Shown: positions 25,247 to 34,688, counted from the first letter of the stretch. The stretch: DNA of 50,746 bases from an uncultured Lachnospiraceae bacterium (GCA_910579685.1 CAJTVN010000030.1:1-50746); one strand, 5' to 3'. A program made the numbers and translations. Notes: generated from the sequence alone by a model not told the origin.

Positions 25247-26392
25247 ATGAATTATCTTATGGTTGATTTGTATAAGGATTTCCAGTGCAGTGCGGATGCC
25301 TGTCCCAACACCTGCTGCGCCGGCTGGAGGATTATCGTGGATGAGGATGCCTATCAGAAGATGGTTGATCATCAAAAGGAGCTTGGAACGCCCGCCGCAG
25401 ACTGGATCGAAAAGGAGGAGGACGGCCTCTATACGGTGAAACTGGCCGGGGAGCAGAGATGCCCCATGCTGACGGAAAAAAATCTGTGCAGGGTGGTTCT
25501 CAATCTGGGCCCGGATTACCAGTGCATTACCTGCATGGAATATCCCCGGATCCTGCGGACCTTTGGCAGCGTTTTGGAGGGCTCCTTAAGTATGTCCTGT
25601 CCGGAGGTTATCGCCAGGCTTATGGATAAGACCGGCGTTCAGTTTGATCTTGTCAGTGACGATAATCCCGGAAAGCCGTTTGAGCATATGACGCTGTACC
25701 GGTTTGCGGGAGCGGTTCGCTCCGGTATGGTGGACATTATCCAGCATACGGCGGATATTTTCCTGGTGACCAGGCTTTTTGCCGCCTATGACATCCTCTG
25801 CAGGGCCGTGGAATTTTATGAGAAAAAGGAGATGGACGCCAGTTTCCTTCAGGCGCAGCTTGACCAGTATCTCCGGGAGGAGGTGCTATATTCCCTGGAC
25901 GGATATCTGCAGAAGGGAATTGACGGGAGGGATCAATACCGGTTTGTGAAGGATATTCTGCCGGTTATCGACGGGGAGAGCGGACGGTGGCGCCAGTTGA
26001 TCCTTCTGACAATCGAATATTTTGAGCGGGCCGGTGTGGAGCGGTATGAGAAGGACATGGAGCGGTTCAAGGAACATCTGGCAGTCTACAAAACCTTTTA
26101 TATTAATTATTGGATCTACCGCATCTTCCAGGATGTGATGGAGATTCCCGAGTATGGGAAGTCTAAGGAGAGATTTATCTATTCGACGGCGCAGTTCTGC
26201 CTGATTCAGAGCATAGCTTTCGTTGTGTTTGCCCGTAATGGCTTCCTTGACAGAGAGGACTATATTTTTATAATATCCTCTGTCAGCCGGATGATGGAGC
26301 ACAATACGACAGTCCGAAAGGATCTCGTTGCAAAGCTGAATGAATTTCATGCGCTCAGCCCTGCCGGGCTGTTGATGATGATTATCGCATAG
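25247..26392 (+). CDS. Flagellin lysine-N-methylase-like protein (FliB/YkgJ cysteine cluster)
   Basis: 381 residues. The N-terminus has Cys14, Cys19, Cys23 and Cys24 (CSADACPNTCCAGW), then RCPMLTEKNLC and CITCMEYPR, the cysteine cluster of YkgJ/FliB proteins, which probably binds a metal or iron-sulfur centre. The long helical C-terminal region fits the FliB family (usually ~380-400 residues), known for methylating lysines of flagellin. No flagellin gene is near. It lies 20 bases before the MalK-type ATPase and behind its own promoter, so it appears to be the first gene of a sugar transporter operon, an unusual partnership. Confidence 0.85.
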   Translation: MNYLMVDLYKDFQCSADACPNTCCAGWRIIVDEDAYQKMVDHQKELGTPAADWIEKEEDGLYTVKLAGEQRCPMLTEKNLCRVVLNLGPDYQCITCMEYPRILRTFGSVLEGSLSMSCPEVIARLMDKTGVQFDLVSDDNPGKPFEHMTLYRFAGAVRSGMVDIIQHTADIFLVTRLFAAYDILCRAVEFYEKKEMDASFLQAQLDQYLREEVLYSLDGYLQKGIDGRDQYRFVKDILPVIDGESGRWRQLILLTIEYFERAGVERYEKDMERFKEHLAVYKTFYINYWIYRIFQDVMEIPEYGKSKERFIYSTAQFCLIQSIAFVVFARNGFLDREDYIFIISSVSRMMEHNTTVRKDLVAKLNEFHALSPAGLLMMIIA

Positions 26393-26412
26393 GACATTAA
26401 TGGAGGAGCCAT

Positions 26413-27513
26413 ATGGAAGTTATATTGCAGAATCTGACAAAAAAATTTCCCGGCAGGGACAGAAAGAGGCGTGAGGATGTAATTGCCGTCAATGATTTCA
26501 CCTTTGAGATACCGGACGGAGAGCTGATCGGCCTTCTGGGGCCTTCCGGGTGCGGCAAGAGCACGACACTGAATCTGATCAGCGGATTAATCAAACCGAC
26601 CAGCGGACGGATCTTTTTCGGGGAGGATGACGTGACGGATCTTCCGCCGGAAAACAGGGGGATTGGTCTGGTGTTTCAGAATTACGCCCTATATCCCCAC
26701 CTTACGGTCAGGCAGAATATTCTGTTTCCCCTGGAGAATCTGAAAGGAAAGGACAGGCTCACAAAAAGCCAGATGGCGGAACGGGCCCTGCAGGCGGCCG
26801 GACTGGTACAGATCGAAGAGCTGATGGAGCGAAAGCCGAAGGAGCTTTCCGGCGGACAGCAGCAGAGAGTGGCCATTGCCAGGGCGCTGGTGAAAAGGCC
26901 GAGAGTGCTTTTGCTTGACGAGCCGCTTTCCAATCTGGACGCCCGCCTGCGGCTGCAGACCAGGGAGGAGATCCGGCGGATTCAGAAGGAGACGGGGATC
27001 ACCACGATCTTTGTCACCCATGATCAGGAGGAGGCCATGAGCATCTCCGACCGGATTGTGGTGATGAGGGACGGCGTGGTTCAGCAGATCGGAAAGCCCC
27101 AGGAGGTCTATGACAACCCGGTCAATCTTTTTGTGGCAAAGTTTCTGGGAACACCCCCCATTAATGTGTTTGACGGACGGGTCAGGGGCGGAAAGCTTTA
27201 TATTGGAGAAGAGGCGGTTCTGGACGTGGCAGACGTCCCGGATCAGAGCGTGTATGCGGCGGTGCGGCCCGAGGGCTTCCTTCCTGCCGGGGACGGCCCG
27301 CTCAGCTGCGCTCTTACCGGTGTCGAGGTGATGGGGCGGGATATCAGCGTGGTATCCAAAAATAAGGCATCCTTAAATCCCGCGGTTCGGGCCATTATCG
27401 GCACGGAAAACAGAGTGGACAGAGGAGCTATTGTCCGATTTGCATTGAAACCAGGCAAGGTATTTCTTTTCCGGACAGACAGTGAACAGAGAATTCCTTT
27501 TGAGGTAAAGTGA
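26413..27513 (+). CDS. Sugar ABC transporter ATP-binding protein (MalK/UgpC/MsmX type)
   Basis: 366 residues, ATG behind GGAGG. Walker A is GPSGCGKST, the Q-loop is VFQNYALYP, the signature LSGGQQQRVAIARAL, Walker B VLLLDEPLSNLD and the switch region FVTHDQEEAMS. After residue ~235 a C-terminal OB/TOBE domain follows (NPVNLFVAKFLGTPPINVF), as in MalK-like ATPases. It energises the two permeases downstream. It could also serve the two ATPase-less importers elsewhere in the window, as MsmX does in Bacillus (inference). Confidence 0.95.
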   Translation: MEVILQNLTKKFPGRDRKRREDVIAVNDFTFEIPDGELIGLLGPSGCGKSTTLNLISGLIKPTSGRIFFGEDDVTDLPPENRGIGLVFQNYALYPHLTVRQNILFPLENLKGKDRLTKSQMAERALQAAGLVQIEELMERKPKELSGGQQQRVAIARALVKRPRVLLLDEPLSNLDARLRLQTREEIRRIQKETGITTIFVTHDQEEAMSISDRIVVMRDGVVQQIGKPQEVYDNPVNLFVAKFLGTPPINVFDGRVRGGKLYIGEEAVLDVADVPDQSVYAAVRPEGFLPAGDGPLSCALTGVEVMGRDISVVSKNKASLNPAVRAIIGTENRVDRGAIVRFALKPGKVFLFRTDSEQRIPFEVK

Positions 27514-27514
27514 G

Positions 27515-28420
27515 ATGATCAGAAAAAAATTCAGAGACAATGGCCTGAAAGCATGGCTGTATCTTTTACCGGCAATCCTCTTTCTGGGAGTATTCATGGT
27601 TTATCCCTTGATTGACGTGTTTATTTACTCCTTTGAGGAGGGCTACAATTCGGCTTCCCAGACTTATTTTGGAGTTGGGCTCTATAATTACTCCTATGTT
27701 CTGCATGATTCCTACTTCCTGCAGGCGGTGAAAAACACCTTTCTGCTGGTGATCATCACGGTTCCCCTGTCCACGGGAATCGCCCTTCTGATCTCCGTGG
27801 GCTTAAGCTCCATAAAGCCGCTGAGAAATCTGTTCCAGACGATCTACTTCCTGCCCTATGTGACCAATACCCTGGCCGTGGGGCTGGTGTTCATGATTCT
27901 GTTCAAGAAGACGGCGTATTCCGACGGCCTTGTCAACCTGCTCATCAACTGGTTCGGCGGAGGCAGCGTGGATTTCATTGACGGGCCTTACTGGGCGAAA
28001 ATGTTTGTGCTGTGTTTTTACACCGTCTGGGTGGTGATGCCCTTCAAAATCCTGATTTTGACCAGCGCTCTTTCCTCGGTGGATCCGGTCTATTATAATG
28101 CGGCGAGAGTGGACGGCACGTCCGGATTCCGGATGTTTCGAAAGATCACGCTGCCCATGATTTCGCCCATGATTTTCTACCTGGTCATCACGGGATTTAT
28201 CGGGGCCTTTAAGGCGTACAGCGACGTGGTGGCGCTCTTTGGAACGAATCTGAACGCGGCGGAAATGAATACCATTGTGGGCTATGTATACGACATGCTG
28301 TACGGCGACAGCGGCGGATACCCCTCCTATGCGTCTGCGGCGGCAATCCTGCTGTTTGCCATTGTGCTGACGATTACCTGTAGTAACCTGCTGATCAGCA
28401 GCAAAAAGATTCATTATTAG
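27515..28420 (+). CDS. Sugar ABC transporter permease, MalF/UgpA type
   Basis: 301 residues, starting one base after the ATPase stop. Six membrane helices; the short cytoplasmic N-terminus is followed by LYLLPAILFLGVFMVYPLID. The ATPase-contact loop is NAARVDGTSGFRMFRKITLP near residue 190. Translation is probably coupled to the ATPase gene. With the next gene it forms the channel for the imported sugar. Confidence 0.93.
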   Translation: MIRKKFRDNGLKAWLYLLPAILFLGVFMVYPLIDVFIYSFEEGYNSASQTYFGVGLYNYSYVLHDSYFLQAVKNTFLLVIITVPLSTGIALLISVGLSSIKPLRNLFQTIYFLPYVTNTLAVGLVFMILFKKTAYSDGLVNLLINWFGGGSVDFIDGPYWAKMFVLCFYTVWVVMPFKILILTSALSSVDPVYYNAARVDGTSGFRMFRKITLPMISPMIFYLVITGFIGAFKAYSDVVALFGTNLNAAEMNTIVGYVYDMLYGDSGGYPSYASAAAILLFAIVLTITCSNLLISSKKIHY

Positions 28421-28432
28421 AGGGTGCGCGGT

Positions 28433-29308
28433 ATGGAAAATGAGATGGATTACGGTAAAATTGAAAAAAGAGCAAGGATTCGCAAAAACGTATCAAATAT
28501 AATCACTTATGCGTTACTGGTGTTCTGGGGCATTCTGGTGCTGTTTCCCTTCTACTGGATGCTTTTGACGTCCTTAAAAAGCTACGGCGCCTACAATTCG
28601 GAATATATTCCCAGCTTTTTTACGCTCTCGCCCACGCTGCAGAACTATGTGGATGCGTTTACCACGGTATCGCTTGGCCGATATCTTGTGAATACCACGA
28701 TTTTCACGGTCACGACCACGGCGCTGATGCTGGCGGTGATCGTGTTTGCGGCCTTTGCCTTTGCCAGGCTGGAATTTAAGGGAAAAAGCATTGTGTTTGT
28801 CCTTTTCCTGTCCCTGATGATGATCCCCAACGAGCTGGTGATTATCACCAACTTTGTGACGGTCACGAATCTGGACATGCGCAATTCCTTTCCGGGACTG
28901 ATTCTGCCGTCGGTCACGTCGGTCTTCTACATCTATCTATTGAAGGAAAATTTTGAGCAGATACCGGACAATCTGTACTATGCGGCCAAGGTGGACGGAA
29001 CCTCGGATCTGAAATACCTGTTCAGGGTCATGATACCGATCTCAAAGCCAACGCTCATAACCATAACGATCCTAAAGGTGATCGAGTGCTGGAATTCCTA
29101 CGTGTGGCCGAGGCTGATTACGGATGACGAGAACTATTTTCTGGTATCCAACGGGATCCAGGAGATCCGTGAAAACGGATTCGGCCGGGAAAACATCCCG
29201 GCAATGATGGCTGCGGTTGTGGTCATCTCCGTTCCGCTGATCGTGCTGTTTCTGATCTTCCACAAGAAGATAATGGCCGGGGTGTCGAGAGGAGGAACCA
29301 AGGGATGA
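28433..29308 (+). CDS. Sugar ABC transporter permease, MalG/UgpE type
   Basis: 291 residues from ATG 28433, with AGAGGG about nine bases upstream; the GTG at 28424 is less likely because it overlaps that site. Six membrane helices. The contact loop is YAAKVDGTSDLKYLFRVMIP and the C-terminus FLIFHKKIMAGVSRGGTKG is standard for the family. The last codon overlaps the start of the binding-protein gene (ATGA). Confidence 0.93.
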   Translation: MENEMDYGKIEKRARIRKNVSNIITYALLVFWGILVLFPFYWMLLTSLKSYGAYNSEYIPSFFTLSPTLQNYVDAFTTVSLGRYLVNTTIFTVTTTALMLAVIVFAAFAFARLEFKGKSIVFVLFLSLMMIPNELVIITNFVTVTNLDMRNSFPGLILPSVTSVFYIYLLKENFEQIPDNLYYAAKVDGTSDLKYLFRVMIPISKPTLITITILKVIECWNSYVWPRLITDDENYFLVSNGIQEIRENGFGRENIPAMMAAVVVISVPLIVLFLIFHKKIMAGVSRGGTKG

Positions 29309-30948
29309 AACCATTTTTTAGTACACATTTTTTCCAGGGAAGACGTATGTGCCGCCTGGTTTTGCCAGCCCTGCTGGCATTGGCGCTTCCTGTTTTAGGC
29401 GGGTGCCATGGCTCCAGAGGACTGCGCGCCTTTGCGGTTCCGGAGAATTTTGACACTTCGAAGGAATACGAAATCACCTTTTGGGCAAAGAACGATACCA
29501 ATAAGACTCAGACGGCGATCTATGAGCGGGCGATAGACGATTTCGAGTCGCTTTATCCAAATATCACCGTGAATCTGCGGCTATATACGGATTACGGAAA
29601 AATATACAATGACGTCATTACGAACATTGCCACCAACACGACCCCCAATGTGTGCATCACCTATCCGGATCACATTGCCACCTACCTCTCGGGAACGAAT
29701 CTGGTGGTTCCCTTGGAGGAGCTGATGACGGACGAGAGGTATGGGCTTGGCGGGAGTGAGATTTTGTTCGACTCCACACCAAAGGACGAGATTATCCCGC
29801 AGTTTCTGGAGGAATGCTCTTTTGGCGGCCATTATTATGCGCTTCCCTTTATGCGCTCCACGGAGGCCTGCTACATCAACAGGACCTATGTGGAGGCTCT
29901 CGGATACGAGCTTCCAAAGGCGCTCACCTGGGACTTTGTGTGGGAGGTGTCGGAGGCGGCCATGGAACAGGACGGGGAGGGGAATTTCCTGGTAAACGGC
30001 CAAAAGGTCATGATCCCTTTCATCTACAAATCCACGGATAATATGATGATCCAGATGCTGAGACAGAAAGGGGCCGGGTATTCCACGGATGAGGGAAAGA
30101 TTCTGCTCTTTAACGATACCACAAAAGAGCTCCTCTACACCATAGCGGAGCATGCCGCAACAGGAGCCTTCTCCACCTTCAAGATTTCCAGCTATCCGGC
30201 TAATTTCCTGAATGCCGGACAGTGTATTTTTGCCATTGATTCCACGGCCGGGGCGACCTGGATGGGGACGGACGCACCGCTGTCCGATATCAGCCAGGAC
30301 AAGCTGGTGCGGTTTGAGACAGAGGTTATGGCGATTCCCCAGTTTGACCCCGACCATCCGCAGATGATATCCCAGGGTCCTTCGGTCTGTGTTTTCAACA
30401 AAACGGATCCCGGGGAGGTGCTGGCCTCCTGGCTGTTCACCCAGTATCTTCTGACAAACGAGGTGCAGATCGCCTATTCACAGACAGAAGGGTACGTGCC
30501 GGTGACCTCAAAGGCCAGGGAAACGGACGAATACCGGGATTACCTCGCAGGATGCGGGCAGGATGATGAAATGCATTATGATGTGAAGATCAAGGCGGCG
30601 AACCTTCTGCTTGACAATGTGGGAAATACGTTTGTCACGCCGGTGTTTAACGGCTCCGCCTCCCTGCGGGACGGGGCGGGCCAGCTGATCGAAAACACGG
30701 TGAAATCCGTGCGGCGCAGGCAGGAGGTCAACGATGAATATATGGACAAGCTCTACAGCGACGTCGCCTCCCTGTACCGGCTGGATCAGCCGGGAGGAAA
30801 GGGGGAAGATGTCTCCGGCGCCAAAAAGGAGCTGGGAAAGCTTCCCGCAACATCCGTGATTCTTCTGTCGTCCCTGGCAGGGGTTTGGCTGCTGATTTTC
30901 CTTTATCTTGTCCTGCAGGCATCAAAAAATAAAAGAAATAAGGAATAA
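29305..30948 (+). CDS. Sugar ABC transporter binding protein with extra C-terminal membrane helix
   Basis: 547 residues; ATG overlaps the permease stop and GAGGAGG lies nine bases upstream. A signal peptide ends in LGGC (Cys ~33), so it is a lipoprotein. The binding domain (~45-500) is of solute-binding family 1 (YEITFWAKNDTNKTQTAIYE). Unusually, residues ~518-538 form a hydrophobic helix (VILLSSLAGVWLLIFLYLVL) followed by a basic tail QASKNKRNKE, which would put a second anchor in the membrane. It is the last gene of the methylase-ABC operon. Confidence 0.9.
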   Translation: MKPFFSTHFFQGRRMCRLVLPALLALALPVLGGCHGSRGLRAFAVPENFDTSKEYEITFWAKNDTNKTQTAIYERAIDDFESLYPNITVNLRLYTDYGKIYNDVITNIATNTTPNVCITYPDHIATYLSGTNLVVPLEELMTDERYGLGGSEILFDSTPKDEIIPQFLEECSFGGHYYALPFMRSTEACYINRTYVEALGYELPKALTWDFVWEVSEAAMEQDGEGNFLVNGQKVMIPFIYKSTDNMMIQMLRQKGAGYSTDEGKILLFNDTTKELLYTIAEHAATGAFSTFKISSYPANFLNAGQCIFAIDSTAGATWMGTDAPLSDISQDKLVRFETEVMAIPQFDPDHPQMISQGPSVCVFNKTDPGEVLASWLFTQYLLTNEVQIAYSQTEGYVPVTSKARETDEYRDYLAGCGQDDEMHYDVKIKAANLLLDNVGNTFVTPVFNGSASLRDGAGQLIENTVKSVRRRQEVNDEYMDKLYSDVASLYRLDQPGGKGEDVSGAKKELGKLPATSVILLSSLAGVWLLIFLYLVLQASKNKRNKE

Positions 30949-30953
30949 GGCTA

Positions 30954-30981
30954 TTGATTTCCTGTCAGATTCGAGTATAAT
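30954..30981 (+). promoter_or_regulatory. Sigma-A promoter of the acidic lipoprotein gene
   Basis: TTGATT (30954-30959) and TATAAT (30976-30981) are spaced by 16 bases, just after the binding-protein stop. Confidence 0.7.
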
Positions 30982-31048
30982 TATTTCGATACAAATCAAT
31001 GGCCGGAATGACCGGCCCGGGAGGAAGCAACAAAAAGAGGAGAGAAAA

Positions 31049-31966
31049 ATGAAAAAACTTACAACATTACTTTTGGTGTCCGCACTGGTGTTGTCCTGTG
31101 TGGGCTGCGGCGCAAAGGAAGACGCTTCGGGGGCTGACAACGCACAGCAGACAGAAGCGGCGCCCGAGACGCAGGAGCAGGACGAGGCGCAGCCTGAGGC
31201 GGAAGATGCCGCACGGCCCGAGGCGGAGGCTGAGGCGGAGACGGAACCGCAGGCAGATGAGGATGCGCAGCAGGCGGCCGGAGCGGAGGAAAAATCCGAG
31301 GGCGTTATGACTTATGCGGAGTATGTGGCGGCAGACCTTGACACGGAGGTCGTTGTGGAGACCTATGTACAGGCAAAGCAGTCCTGGTGGGAGGACAAGG
31401 CGACGGTTTACACCCAGGATCAGGACGGTGCATATTTTGTATACAACATGGCCTGCACGGAGGAGGACTATGCGAAACTGACACCGGGAACCAAGATCAA
31501 GGTGACGGGCTACAAGGCGGAATGGTCCGGAGAGGTCGAGATCATTGACGCAACCTTTGAGATTGAGGATGGAAACTATGTGGCCGAAGCAGAGGATATG
31601 ACTGCATTGCTTGGCTCTGACGAGCTGATCAATCATCAGAACAAGTTCGTATCCTTCAAGGGAATGACGGTTGAGGCGAAAAAAGATGCGGATGGCAATG
31701 AAATGCAGGATGCTGACGGCAATTCCGTGGCTTTCGTGTATAACTGGGACGGTTCCGGTCAGGACGGAGACGATCTGTATTTTGACGTTTCCCTTGACGG
31801 AAACACCTACACCTTCACGGTGGAATCCTATCTGTGTGACAATACGACGGACGTTTACGGTGCGGTGACGGCTTTGAATATTGGCGACACCATTGACATG
31901 GAAGGATTTTTATACTGGTACGAGGGCGTAAATCCCCATATCACTTCCGTGACGGCAGCAAATTAA
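31049..31966 (+). CDS. Secreted acidic lipoprotein with two OB-fold-like repeats
   Basis: 305 residues from ATG 31049 behind AGAGGAG. The signal peptide ends with CVGC (Cys ~21). Residues ~22-85 are a very Ala/Glu/Gln-rich disordered spacer. The rest is beta-rich with two related halves (VVVETYVQAKQSWW...KIKVTGYKAEW and FVSFKGMTVEAKKD...IDMEGFLYWYEG), resembling OB folds. The linker would hold this domain away from the cell surface. I know no fixed function; carbohydrate or cell-wall binding is a guess. It has its own promoter and terminator, so it is only loosely linked to the sugar operon. Confidence 0.75.
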   Translation: MKKLTTLLLVSALVLSCVGCGAKEDASGADNAQQTEAAPETQEQDEAQPEAEDAARPEAEAEAETEPQADEDAQQAAGAEEKSEGVMTYAEYVAADLDTEVVVETYVQAKQSWWEDKATVYTQDQDGAYFVYNMACTEEDYAKLTPGTKIKVTGYKAEWSGEVEIIDATFEIEDGNYVAEAEDMTALLGSDELINHQNKFVSFKGMTVEAKKDADGNEMQDADGNSVAFVYNWDGSGQDGDDLYFDVSLDGNTYTFTVESYLCDNTTDVYGAVTALNIGDTIDMEGFLYWYEGVNPHITSVTAAN

Positions 31967-31980
31967 GAAGACTGACAGTG

Positions 31981-32007
31981 AGCGCCCCGCTTAGGTGGGG
32001 CGCTTTC
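31981..32007 (+). terminator. Terminator after the acidic lipoprotein gene
   Basis: AGCGCCCC (31981-31988) pairs with GGGGCGCT (31997-32004), followed by a short TTT. Confidence 0.7.
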
Positions 32008-32029
32008 CATATAATCAGGAGGAAGCGGC

Positions 32030-32767
32030 ATGTACAGCTATCAGGGCAGAATCCGGTACAGCGAGCTGGATGAGACGGGACATTTGAAGATCGAATCGCT
32101 GCTGGACTATTTCCAGGACTGCTCCACGTTCCAGTCAGAGGATCTCGGAGTCGGGGTGGAGTATCTGAAAGAGAAGCATATGGTGTGGGTGATGTCTTCC
32201 TGGCAGATTGTGGTTACCAGATATCCCCGTTTGGGAGAGCGTGTGACGATAGGGACGATTCCCTATGAGCTTAAGGGATTTATGGGATACCGAAACTTTC
32301 TGATGACGGATGAGGCGGGAGGAAGGCTTGCCTGCGCCAACACGATCTGGAGTCTGATTGACACGGAAAACGCAAGACCCGTGAAGCCGTCTGCAAAGAT
32401 GAAGGAGAAATATGTGCTGGAACCCAGGCTGGAGATGGAATATGCGCCGAGAAAGATTCCGGTTCCGGACGGCGGTGTGGCGGGGGAGCCCATCGTGGTC
32501 CGGAAACACCATCTGGATATGAACCATCATGTGAACAACGGCCAGTACATCCGAATGGCAATGGACGCCCTGCCGGGGGAGGGCGGGATCAGCCAGCTTC
32601 GGGCAGAGTACAAAAAACAGGTATATCTGAATGACACGCTGGTTCCCCATATAGCGGCGGGGCCCGGCGGGGAACAGATCGTTGTGCTCAGGGATGCGGA
32701 TGAGGCAGTCTGCTGTATTGTGGAGATCAGAGCCTTTCATGGGGGGAATCCGCAGCAGGAAGGTTAA
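32030..32767 (+). CDS. Acyl-ACP thioesterase
   Basis: 245 residues, ATG behind CAGGAGG. Two hotdog domains are visible: IRYSELDETGHLKIESLLDY at the start, and a second beginning near residue 150 with LDMNHHVNNGQYIRMAMDAL. The Asp/Asn/His cluster in the latter is the catalytic region of FatA/FatB-type enzymes. It releases free fatty acids from acyl carrier protein in the cytoplasm. Gut Clostridia commonly carry one copy. It is a single gene between a terminator and a gap that precedes the S1-domain gene. Confidence 0.92.
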   Translation: MYSYQGRIRYSELDETGHLKIESLLDYFQDCSTFQSEDLGVGVEYLKEKHMVWVMSSWQIVVTRYPRLGERVTIGTIPYELKGFMGYRNFLMTDEAGGRLACANTIWSLIDTENARPVKPSAKMKEKYVLEPRLEMEYAPRKIPVPDGGVAGEPIVVRKHHLDMNHHVNNGQYIRMAMDALPGEGGISQLRAEYKKQVYLNDTLVPHIAAGPGGEQIVVLRDADEAVCCIVEIRAFHGGNPQQEG

Positions 32768-32876
32768 TAATTATATTTTGCAATAAGATGCTGTTTTTTT
32801 GCAACCGTTCATGATACAATTTTGCATGACAGAGTTGTTACGGTTCACGCATTGCAGAAAGGAAACAGGTAAGATT

Positions 32877-33713
32877 GTGATACAAATAGGAAAAAAGCAG
32901 ATACTGACAGTTGTCAAGAGAGTTGAATTCGGCGTATATCTGGCGGATACTACCGAGGATGCGGAGGAAAAGGTGCTTCTTCCGGCAAAGCAGGTGCCGC
33001 AGGACGTACAGGTGAATGACAGCCTGACCGTTTTCGTGTACCGGGATTCCAGGGACCGGCTGATAGCGACCACCAAAGAGCCTGTGATGGAGGTGGGAGA
33101 GATAGCCCTGCTCACCGTAAAGCAGGTGGGACAGTTCGGGGCTTTTCTGGACTGGGGCCTGGAAAAGGATCTGATGCTTCCCTTCAAGGAGCAGACCGTC
33201 CCCGTGAAGGAGGGGGACCAGTGCCTTGTCGTTCTCTATGTGGATAAGAGCAAACGGCTCTGTGCATCCATGAAGGTATACCATTATCTGCGGACGGACA
33301 GTCCTTATCATAAGGATGACAAGGTGGAGGGGATTGTGTACGAGATCAGCCCGAACTTTGGAATCTTTGTGGCGGTGGACGACTGCTACTGTGCGCTGAT
33401 TCCCAAGGCCGAGCCTGCTGAGGGAATTGCGGTGGGGGACCGGATTTATGCCCGGGTGACGGAGGTGAAGGAGGACGGCAAGCTGAACCTCAGTATCCGC
33501 GAGAAGGCGTATATCCAGATCGATGATGATGCGCACAGGCTCCTTGCCCTGATTGATGAGGCGGGAGGCCGGCTGCCTGTCGGGGATAAGTCAGACCCGG
33601 AGCTGATCCGCAGCAGGGTCGGAATGAGTAAAAACGAGTTTAAGCGCGCGGCGGGAAGGCTGTATAAGCAGCGGGCCGTTGCGATAGAGAAAGACGGCAT
33701 ACGCAGGATATAG
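32877..33713 (+). CDS. S1-domain RNA-binding protein, CvfB family
   Basis: 278 residues from GTG 32877. This start gives the family's usual opening (IQIGKKQILTVVKRVEFGVYL); no better ribosome binding site supports the upstream ATG codons. Three S1-like OB domains follow (LLTVKQVGQFGAFLDWGLEK; GIVYEISPNFGIFVAVDDC). The C-terminal ~65 residues form a winged helix (SRVGMSKNEFKRAAGRLYKQ). CvfB of Staphylococcus affects virulence gene expression through RNA binding; here a general RNA role is likely. Confidence 0.88.
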   Translation: MIQIGKKQILTVVKRVEFGVYLADTTEDAEEKVLLPAKQVPQDVQVNDSLTVFVYRDSRDRLIATTKEPVMEVGEIALLTVKQVGQFGAFLDWGLEKDLMLPFKEQTVPVKEGDQCLVVLYVDKSKRLCASMKVYHYLRTDSPYHKDDKVEGIVYEISPNFGIFVAVDDCYCALIPKAEPAEGIAVGDRIYARVTEVKEDGKLNLSIREKAYIQIDDDAHRLLALIDEAGGRLPVGDKSDPELIRSRVGMSKNEFKRAAGRLYKQRAVAIEKDGIRRI

Positions 33714-33737
33714 GCGAGGAAAGGGAGATTGGAAGGT

Positions 33738-34673
33738 ATGAACGCAAGAAAAGTGAACAGGGCTTTTTTGATATCCATGGTGCTGTATACGGGCAGCGTC
33801 TTTGGATTAAGCCGGCTTCTGCCGGGAATTTTTTCCAATCTGATTCTGAACAATTTAATCTGCGAAGGGCTGATGGTAATACCGGGGCTTTTGTTTGCGG
33901 TCTTCTCCGGAGAGAGGCTGACGCAGTTTCTGCACCTGAAAAAGATAAGGCCCGGGACGGCGCTCATGATGGTGCCCTTCACCCTGCTGAGCATGTCTGT
34001 TATTACGCTGGTGAATTTGCTTTCCCAGTTTTTTGTGGATAATACGGCGGCGGCCATGATGGAGGGATACGGGGCTGCGAACCTTCCGGCTTTTCAGCTC
34101 CTTTTTTCCATGGGAATCTTTGCGCCGCTTTGCGAGGAGACGGCCTGCCGGGGCGTGTTTTACAGGGGATACCGAAAAAACGCAAGCGCCTTTGGCGCAA
34201 TGCTGCTCTCGGCGCTTTTGTTTGCGATTATGCATATGAATATCAATCAGGCCATGTATGCGTTTGTCATGGGAATCATTGCCGTGCTTGTGGTGGAGGC
34301 CACGGGAAGCCTGTGGGCGTCCATTCTCTACCACGGGGTGATTAACGGCAGCCAGGTTCTGCTCATGTACGGGATGCTGCGGGCAAATCCTTCCGCCTAC
34401 AGCGAGGCGGCGGCAGCCGTAAATGCCGATATGCTGATTTATGCGCTTGCGGGATATCTGATCATCACGGCCATAACGCTCCCCGTTGCATGGGCAATGC
34501 TTGTGTGGATGAGCGGGCACGAGGGAAGAAGAGGCGCACTTTCCGCAATCTGGAAGGAAAGAAAAAAGGATAAGCTTGTAACCGTACCGCTGGTACTTGC
34601 ACTTATCCTTTGCGCCTTAATTATGATAATTACCGCAGCGGCGCCGCTGCTGATAAAATGGATGAACCGTTGA
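33738..34673 (+). CDS. CPBP-family intramembrane metalloprotease
   Basis: About 311 residues with some eight membrane helices. The conserved motifs are EETACRGVFYRGY (paired Glu, motif 1), FAIMHMN (His, motif 2) and SILYHGVINGSQV (motif 3), which together build the zinc-free or metal glutamate-type active site of CAAX-processing/Abi proteins. In bacteria these often confer bacteriocin self-immunity or process peptides. No peptide partner is adjacent. AAGGGAG lies 12-16 bases before the ATG. Confidence 0.88.
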   Translation: MNARKVNRAFLISMVLYTGSVFGLSRLLPGIFSNLILNNLICEGLMVIPGLLFAVFSGERLTQFLHLKKIRPGTALMMVPFTLLSMSVITLVNLLSQFFVDNTAAAMMEGYGAANLPAFQLLFSMGIFAPLCEETACRGVFYRGYRKNASAFGAMLLSALLFAIMHMNINQAMYAFVMGIIAVLVVEATGSLWASILYHGVINGSQVLLMYGMLRANPSAYSEAAAAVNADMLIYALAGYLIITAITLPVAWAMLVWMSGHEGRRGALSAIWKERKKDKLVTVPLVLALILCALIMIITAAAPLLIKWMNR

Positions 34674-34688
34674 GATCTGCCGCATGAA

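Noticed and set aside
31067..31636. Leu/Arg-rich open frame on the minus strand
   Set aside because: Antisense to the Ala/Glu-rich spacer of the lipoprotein.
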